Part shown: positions 57,728-64,000 of the stretch, piece after piece
Numbering within the stretch: position 1 is the stretch's first letter
How the letters are laid out: each line of letters starts with the position of its first letter
NCBI RefSeq assembly: GCF_023856365.1
Contig: NC_064550.1
Coordinates: forward strand, 20,895,629 to 20,959,628
Reading direction: 5' to 3'
DNA: 64,000 nucleotides
Source of the DNA: Brienomyrus brachyistius
Taxonomy: Eukaryota > Chordata > Actinopteri > Osteoglossiformes > Mormyridae
Notes under the pieces: model-generated
Told to the model about the DNA's origin: nothing
The model's input: only the letters and a program-made list of their open reading frames with translations
The model's database searches: none
Made by a program: the position numbers and the translations under genes

Positions 57728-57985
57728 TGGGAGACACGATGGCCCAGTGGGATACACTGTTGCTTTACACCTTCGGGGGTCTCTCTCTACGTCACCGGGG
57801 TTTCCCCTGCATACTCCAATTTCCTCTTACAGCCCAGCGAGGTGCACTTAGGCCAACTGATGTCTGTATATTACCCATAGGGTATGATTGTATATGTACT
57901 AGTATCTAATCTTAGGTGCACCTCTGCACGTTGCCCTATGCTGTCTGCGATGGACTCTTGACCTCCCTCTGCTCACCATAAGGGG
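57728..57985 (+). mobile_element. tRNA-headed SINE with L2-type tail, degenerate
   Basis: CGATGGCCCAGTGGGATACA (A-box region), ACGTCACCGGGGTTTCCCCT, CTCCAATTTCCTCTTACAGC, GATGTCTGTATATTACCC, then CTGTCTGCGATGGACTCTTG and GGGGTTAGAGGATAGATAA keep the family order. Confidence 0.6.
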
Positions 57986-60415
57986 TTAGAGGATAGATAA
58001 AGAGATGGCAAATTTAAACCTGGCCTAAAGTCTTACCTTACGACACAGGAGGTCAGAAGCTTAAGGGCAAAACTGTACTTGGAGAGGTTTAGGAATAAGC
58101 AGATGGATTCTTTTAAGTAACTTGCTCTTGAGTTTAATCCTACTGAGAATATACCCAATGACTTCAAAACTGCTTATCACAAGCAGAGTATAAGCAATCT
58201 CCAAGTAATTTGAGAAGAAAATCTGATAAGGTCTTATGGCGAAAATATGCTATTGCAACTACTGCCTGTAATGTAATGAAGATGTGCAGGAATCCCTGGG
58301 GTAATGTCCCGGGCATCACCAAATTCTTTCAATTGCTTTTATTGATGATGAACCATGGAGTTTCATGGCTGAGTGCTGTTCTTCATTCACGATGGACTGT
58401 ATCGGTCCGCTTATCTTACAGGATTGATCTTCGCTCTTGAATAACGTCGGAATTTCTGTTTCCCCTTAGTGCCAAAACTCATTTTGCAAGACCCTAGTTA
58501 GAGACCGATTATTTATAGATGACATGTGAAGCTGCAACCGTTCTGCCGCTCCGTCTGGCCTGTGCTCTTTCACCTTAATCAGAGAGCTAGGCAATAAATA
58601 GCAATTGTGAATGTTGTGGTTTTCAAATTCAAATCTACTGTGGGGTATAATTACATAGAGACACATGCCATAAATGCCTTTTATTATGTATCTTTCAGGT
58701 AAATCTGGATTGGTTTTGCAGCTTTTAAAAGAAATAATCAAAAAGTTGCGTTTTGTGGTCATGCTACTGTACCCATTGTTTGCAAGAATGAAGTAAGTCA
58801 CATATTCATTAGAAAACGGTTTGGAAAATCTCTTATAAGGACCTTTGTTATACTTTGAAATATGATTGTAAAACAAAGTCCTTCTCTATCAGGGAATCTC
58901 TAATGCCAAATAATGGAACAATTACAGACATTATGATTAATCATAATAATGTGATGAATTTTCAGACATTATTTTCAAGTAACCCTTTCCAGAGATTTTA
59001 TAAAGCTTTTTTTCCCCACCACATTTCTCCAAGAGCTGTATTCATGGGTCACTTGCAATATCTGAAAAACGTAATAAACAAATGTTGATATTTTGGTTGC
59101 ACACATGGTAACGTTAAGGAAACGTATATGGGCAACGTGAAGGTTGACCAGCGAAATACCAGGAAATGCTGTATTACACTTAGAGGAGATGAACTTGAAA
59201 CACACCCTCCACACACACGCGTAAAATTCACAGCTGCATAAGGTATTATAAAACATTTATTTTCTGTTATGCTGTTCTGTAGATGATGTCTTCACCAGAC
59301 AGCAGAGCTGTCTGCTTTTAATGTTACACACAAGGTGATGTTAAATGCTTATTTTTTCTTTTTTAACCTGATCATTCAACACCACTAAGACACTTCCATA
59401 TCTGTCGTTCCACGGCCTTACTTTGCTACCTCTGCTGATGGCTGTTTGCAGCCTGAGGTTAGCTGTATGTTATAGTTCAGATTGCCTGTAAATTGTATTT
59501 ATTGCTTTTGATTTTGTACTTTTGCAGTACTGATATTTACAATTTTTGTACTTCTCTTGCTTATTCTTTGTATATATGTGCAACGTTTTAAATATAAATT
59601 GCAATAAAGATCTTGAATATTAAGCTGTGATTTAACACAAGGACCATCAAGAACAATGTGAACATCACGTCATTCTCCACGCATCCAACCATTGCACTCC
59701 TGGCCATCTCCCTGACACATATTCAGTCATTCACTCATTCTCCTGTACTTACAACGAATGCAATCATCAAGTCAGTTTGTGTGAAACAGGGGGGTGAAAT
59801 TCACTTCAGTTAATTGGGCAAGGTGGAACCAAACCAATCTTGTGTTGGCCTATCTATATGTCACAGGGTAATAACACATTAAGAAAACTTCTTTTTAACT
59901 CCAGAGGGGTCCCCTTGAATGATCGCAGAAGATTGATGGTGTTAATCAAAACGTGATTATCGGTATAATGTACGATTAGCAAGATCTGATAACAAAGTGC
60001 GACATTTCACCTGCGATTTCAGCAGCTGCCATTCTGTGTGCTTTATGCAGTTAATCACCCAATGGTGATGAATAAAGAACAGACATGAAAATAGACGAGA
60101 TCTGAAATCCTGACTCACGTTGGCAAAGGCACAAGGCTTATCGGAGGAACAATTTCTGCAGCTTTGAGCTTGCATATTTCCGCAGACTCACTGTCGGAGT
60201 TTTCGCTATCATTGCCGTTACTGTAGCGTTTACCTAGCTAGCCACGTCATTGGTCTATTGAGTACAATTGATTTTACGCCCATTCTAAGTTCCCTTGCAA
60301 GATGGGTTTGTTCAGTATGGCGAGTTAAATAGTGAATATTATATTACTAACCCTCTGTCATGCCACCAAGTGGAAAAACTAGGAATAGCAGATTTTTTTT
60401 TTTTACTTGTACAAT
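57986..60415. other. no gene recognised
   Basis: A 136-codon minus-strand frame (58466-58876) has no recognised domain. 59430-59625, ending in GCAATAAAGATCTTGAAT, looks like a polyadenylated 3' end of an unknown transcript or LINE. Nothing firmer can be said. Confidence 0.4.
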
Positions 60416-61070
60416 TTGTCTTGATTGCTTTGGCACATTTGTCAAATGATAATTAACATTTGTAGAACAACAAGCGCGATGCCCACACCAAAATGTCACC
60501 TCCGCACAGCAGAACATCATCTCTCATTGCTTCACACAAATTTCCAGATATTTTAGTAAATGTTGGACTAATGCAAATGGTCTTGTACAATTGCCATCGT
60601 TTGACATAATTGTCATTTGCTTAAGTCATGTTGGTCAGAATGGATTATGTGGTTTCCCAGTGTGATCATTTTACACCCAAACTATTTGTGAATGTAATCA
60701 TGGTGTTAGTTACCGCATGCAAAACAGTTCAAACCTTTACAATGATTCAAAACTATATTCCATAAATTGCAGTAATATGGTACTGTTGTGTTTTTGATTC
60801 CAACAGCACATGATTTTGTTGCCATTTTGTTGTTCCCCTATTGCCATCTTGCCGGTTCTGTTATACAGAAACAGATCATGCTGTCTGACCTATTTGTTTG
60901 CTATTGCTTTGCTATCTGATGATTTTTCACATGCATGCGAGTGCTTCCTCTTGCCAGTGAACTGTACTGTAATGTAGAGCCTTGCAGTGTTGAAACTCTG
61001 TATCTCTGACATGAATAAGCATCAGTTTGCTAATGAAAAATGATCAGTTAGTGACAATGAGAAAGTGAGA

Positions 61071-61196
61071 CTGCGATGGGCTGGCCCCCCATCCCAGGTT
61101 GTTCCCTGCCTCGTGCCCATTGCTTCCGGGATAGGCTCCTGACCCCCCGCGACCCAGTAGGATAAGCGGTTTGGAAAATGTATGAATGGATGGATG
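61071..61196 (+). mobile_element. 5'-truncated SINE/LINE tail inside copy 2, perfect target-site duplication
   Basis: CTGCGATGGGCTGGCCCCCC to GGATAAGCGGTTTGGAAAAT and GAATGGATGGATG. The flanks are an exact 12-bp direct repeat GAGAAAGTGAGA (61059-61070, 61197-61208). Copy 1 of the host element has GAGAAAGTGGGA here once, a natural empty site. Confidence 0.93.
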
Positions 61197-61242
61197 GAGA
61201 AAGTGAGAACTGACTGTCATTCAGCATAGTGGAGCTCAGGAG

Positions 61243-61700
61243 CCAGCGGATGCAACTAATTAGGCTTCATACGGGATACTGCAAAGGGCAGATGCACACA
61301 ACAAGGGTTGCGAAGTATTTGCCGATGATGCATTGCAATACCGAGTGCTTTCTTGTCTTGTGTCATTCCCTCGTTCCCTGTCGCTTCTATCTACCTGTTG
61401 TGTGCTCCTCACCCTGCCTGCCTTCCTTCCCCAGACCAGCCCTCGTTCCTGAACCTTCCATCCTGCCTTCCCTGCCAGCCCCACGACCTCTCGTCTTCCC
61501 TTCCCCTCGTCTCCGTGTCCCGTGCCTGCCTGCAGGACTGACCGCTCCGGCTTCTGGCCCTGCCTTCCAACCACGACCACTCTCATCGCCTTGCCCTTTG
61601 AAAGCCCTTTGCCTGTCCGATCTAATAAAGATTGCTTTGCCCCACATCTCTGGGTCTATGTTTCCCTGCCGGGTTACACTTGACACATACTTATGCTGAC
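61243..61700 (+). mobile_element. LTR-like insertion inside copy 2
   Basis: About 460 bp absent from copy 1, where GGAGCTCAGGAGC is followed almost directly by TGACAATATATC. It is CT-rich with an AATAAA at 61624-61629 and ends CTGCCGGGTTACACTTGACA, like the 3' part of a fish retroviral-type LTR. A proline-rich open frame (61229-61699) comes from the CT-rich composition. The 5' end is not clear and no duplication was found. Confidence 0.5.
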
Positions 61701-61891
61701 GTACTGACAATATATCTAAGCGCTTTGACCCTCATGGTTAAAAGAATGTTAAGGTGCATTTCATTTTAATGACAGTGACTAATTCATTGATGTAATTAGT
61801 TGTGCTGCATGCATAAACTGCTTTGAGAAATGCTCTTATAGTCATGAGAATGTTAATTATTCCTGAAATGTGCCAAAGCAATTGAGAAAAA

Positions 61892-63019
61892 CTAACACTG
61901 ACTATTTCTAATTTGTTTGTTTCTGATGTTGAATGTTTTTAATTTAACAATAATAGAACCATTTAAAAAAAAATCCCGGAAGGATTTTTAGGTGCTATTG
62001 ACCAAATGATATTTTCAGTTAAATTTGAATAAACATGAATGTGTACGTGGTACTATGGAGACTCATGCAACAAGGACCAGCCGGAAGATGAGGATATGAG
62101 AATCAGCTGGGTGACCAGTAAGGACTGGCTATGTACTGACCATGTTACCATGTGGCGCTCTGAAAGCGTTAAGTGTTTATGGAAATTAATAACTGATATA
62201 CTGATGGTAACTTTTTTGCAAGGTAATTTATTACTGTAAGATGTGTTGACTTTTAGTTGTTCTTCATGCTTAAAAATTACATTGTACATTATGATCTAGT
62301 GGAAAATTGTCTGAGATAGTAAAATTTTTTTCAGTAAAAAATGTACTATCAAAAATTCTAAAGTTCCACCCTTGTGTGTGAGTCTGCTGACTGGCAGGCA
62401 GGGGCAGCGTCAGGCTCAGCCCCCCACTTCCAGGTTGTCGGGAAGATGTATGGAGATATATGTGTGGGGACACTTGATTTATTTAGTAAAAACTTTGGTT
62501 TTATGACCAAAAACATCACTTTACTCATTTGTTTTTTTTTTTTAATATATATCACATTAGAAATGACCTGTAGTTTTAAATAATACATTAAATTCAATTG
62601 GTAATAAATTGAAACCCAAATTATAGTTTTAAAAGAGCTGTTCTGAGTTAAAAAGTTAATTTGTAAGTAGTCTCATTGGGTATATTTTGTTTAATTAGTA
62701 ACATCCTTGTAATAACAAAACATCAAGAATTTTGTTTTGTATCCCATTGGGAGCCAATGACTACAATAGCAATTGATAGCAAAATGGAGATGAATGCAAG
62801 AACAGAACTGAATGAGAGAGTCGAAAAAAGACAGTGTGTGTGTGTGTGTGTGTGATACTGATTCAGTGCCGAGCGTGAAGCAACGTGAAGGAGAATCATG
62901 CAAAGCACTCTGTTTGGGGGCGGATCTGCCCTTTAGCAAAGGAATTTAAGTACACCAGGCTCTTGTTCGTGAGTGACAGTAAGAGGGAAAAGTAGATTTG
63001 CAGGCCGGCAGATTTGCAG
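61892..63019. other. AT-rich stretch, no gene recognised
   Basis: A (GT)n run lies at 62834-62854. Nothing else could be named. Confidence 0.4.
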
Positions 63020-63512
63020 GCACTGTGCCGGTTTGCTGTGAGGAATCTGAGTTGAGCCATTGGACGGCCGGTGGATTATTGGTCGATCTGTATTCCTGTC
63101 TACGCCTCTGGTCATATGCTGTGGGTAACGACCAAGAGAATGAGTTTGTGCAAGTGGAAGCGGCCAAAAAGAGCTTCTGCTGCAAGATCGCCAGATGTAA
63201 CCTCAGTCACGGGCTGGTGACATCTGAAAATGGAGCTCTGCTTCTTCAGATTACGATTAGGTGAAGGTGGTTTAGGCATCTTGTAAGGATGTGACAAAGT
63301 CAAGGGGGCTGTTCCTGGAATGTCGTACGGGGGAGATCCAGGACATTCTGCAGGGATGATATTACCCAGCTTGCGTGGGAATACCCAAGGATCCCCCAGA
63401 ACAAGCTGCTGTCTTTGGCCTTGGAAAGACAGCACTGGACTGATTTACTAGGCATGCTGCCACCACAGCACAACCCTTACTGGGAAAAGAGGTTTGAAGA
63501 TAAATGGATGCA
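63020..63512 (+). pseudogene. non-LTR retrotransposon ORF2 C-terminal remnant
   Basis: The order of motifs follows the region after the reverse-transcriptase domain of a fish LINE: GGTCGATCTGTATTCCTGTC, CTCTGGTCATATGCTGTGGG (GH-LWV block), AAGTGGAAGCGGCCAAAAAG, then AGGTGGTTTAGGCATCTTGT, which encodes RWFRHLVRM, the RW.GH..RM motif typical of this domain. GACATTCTGCAGGGATGAT and GGATCCCCCAGAACAAGCTG (GIPQNKL-like) come next, and the end AGAGGTTTGAAGATAAATGG is the usual 3' terminus. Frameshifts lie at 63100-63120 and after 63264, so it is inactive. The clade is uncertain. Confidence 0.75.
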
Positions 63513-63519
63513 TCCATTC

Positions 63520-63645
63520 ATCCATCATCCATCCCACTTATCTAGTTCAGGGTCACAGTGAGCCTGTAGCAAGTAGCACAGGACACATGGCAGGGAAACA
63601 CCCAGAAGAGACTGCCAGTTCATCAAGGCATGTGTACTACGCATA
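63520..63645 (-). mobile_element. L2-type SINE/LINE tail, minus strand
   Basis: CATCCATCCCACTTATCTAG, TTCAGGGTCACAGTGAGCCT, ACACATGGCAGGGAAACACC and AGACTGCCAGTTCATCAAGG are the inverse of the tail family in a diverged form. It abuts the 3' end of the LINE remnant. Confidence 0.65.
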
Positions 63646-63664
63646 ATTTACCTAACTAAAGGCT

Positions 63665-64000
63665 TATATAGCTCTTGAAAAAATTAAGAGATCGCAGCAA
63701 AATATGTAGTTTCACTCATTTCTCAGTTTATGGGTATGCAAACTCCAGCCTGGTCCTTCTCTGCTTCTCATTAATGAAGGGCTTCTTCCCTGCTTTATGG
63801 GTCTTCAGTCCTGTATCTAGGAGCCTGTTATGAATTGTCTTAGCAGCACACTTCACACCACTTAATATTTCTCATTCTTTTGAAAGGTCACTTGAGGTCG
63901 TCCTCTGATTTATGAGGCACTGCTAGATAAGTTGACAGCCATCTCTGGAATTAGAAAGTCACTTCTGCCCTCCACCCGGCTGGTTTTTGGTTATTGCCAG
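63665..64000 (-). mobile_element. Tc1-like transposon of a third type, cut by the window edge
   Basis: The terminal sequence TATATAGCTCTTGAAAAAAT is followed by AAGAGATCGCAGC. The body encodes, on the minus strand, part of a Tc1-type DNA-binding domain, and stops within about 60 bp of the terminal repeat, so the catalytic region is deleted. The other end is outside the window. Confidence 0.7.
63728..63859 (-). pseudogene. Tc1-like transposase fragment (second helix-turn-helix region)
   Basis: The open stretch contains AKTIHNRLLDTGLKTHKAGK then KPFINEKQRR, which corresponds to the ST.TV..RL...GL..H..RKKP..T...R region between the second helix-turn-helix and the catalytic domain of Tc1 transposases. 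A stop (TAA, 63730-63728) follows shortly after because the catalytic domain is missing. Sequence upstream, to 64000, holds the preceding helix-turn-helix in broken frames. Confidence 0.7.

Larger units (their letters stand above)
60416..61890 (+). mobile_element. unclassified ~1-kb DNA transposon, copy 2, with two later insertions
   Basis: The left end is TTGTCTTGATTGCTTTGGCA and the right end, inverted, TTTTTCTCAATTGCTTTGGC, defining terminal inverted repeats. Without the inserts at 61071-61196 and about 61243-61700 the element is about 0.9 kb, co-linear with copy 1. No transposase is encoded, so it is non-autonomous or a deletion derivative. The superfamily is not assigned because no clear target duplication is seen. 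Confidence 0.75.

Noticed and set aside
61229..61699. 156-codon proline-rich frame
   Set aside because: It arises from the CT-rich LTR-like insertion and overlaps equally long frames on the other strand.
1..64000. Assignment to a particular fish species or order
   Set aside because: The repeat families point to ray-finned fish, but none seen here is diagnostic enough from memory to name an order.

Overview
This window reads as gene-poor nuclear DNA of a ray-finned fish, most likely a teleost. The basis is its repeats: several Tc1-like transposons with fish-type termini, tRNA-headed SINEs with L2-type GGATGGATGG tails, hairpin-shaped hAT-like MITEs, fish-type LINE tails, and long microsatellites. 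There is no bacterial gene density, no operon, and no ribosome-binding-site pattern. I found no host protein-coding exon, tRNA gene or rRNA gene that I can support. The interval is probably intergenic or intronic; which one cannot be decided from the sequence alone.

Layout. 1-9 kb: a SINE, a young 1.2-kb Tc1-like element with about 283-bp inverted repeats and an internally deleted transposase, a hAT-like hairpin MITE and a 41-bp tandem array carrying CCAAT boxes. 9-21 kb: truncated SINE/LINE tails, a 24-bp minisatellite, a GATA microsatellite, a G-rich array, and a back-to-back SINE pair. 21-25.4 kb: two copies of an unclassified dispersed repeat with two CCAAT boxes 52 bp apart, a 35-base G tract and a solo-LTR candidate. 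25-29.9 kb: little that I can name. 29.9-43.8 kb: three related Tc1-like elements, all broken, two carrying or replaced by foreign sequence; one lies inside a 4.35-kb interval bounded by hAT-like inverted ends. 43.9-48 kb: a second LTR candidate, LINE tails, a different Tc1/mariner remnant and a CCAAT-rich palindrome. 48.5-54 kb: two more copies of the CCAAT repeat and AT-rich, conserved-looking sequence. 54.9-64 kb: a hairpin MITE, two copies of an unclassified ~1-kb DNA transposon (one itself hit by later insertions), a LINE ORF2 remnant and the edge of another Tc1-like element.

The recognisable coding sequence is therefore all mobile-element derived: transposase and reverse-transcriptase fragments. 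Nested insertions and target-site duplications give a readable relative history. I do not see a coherent undescribed biological system. The most interesting observations are the CCAAT-box (NF-Y-site) repeats of several unrelated kinds, the candidate 4.35-kb hAT-like element holding a Tc1 that holds another element, the flipped terminus in one copy of the ~1-kb transposon, and the Tc1 copy that lost exactly the front half of its catalytic domain in frame.
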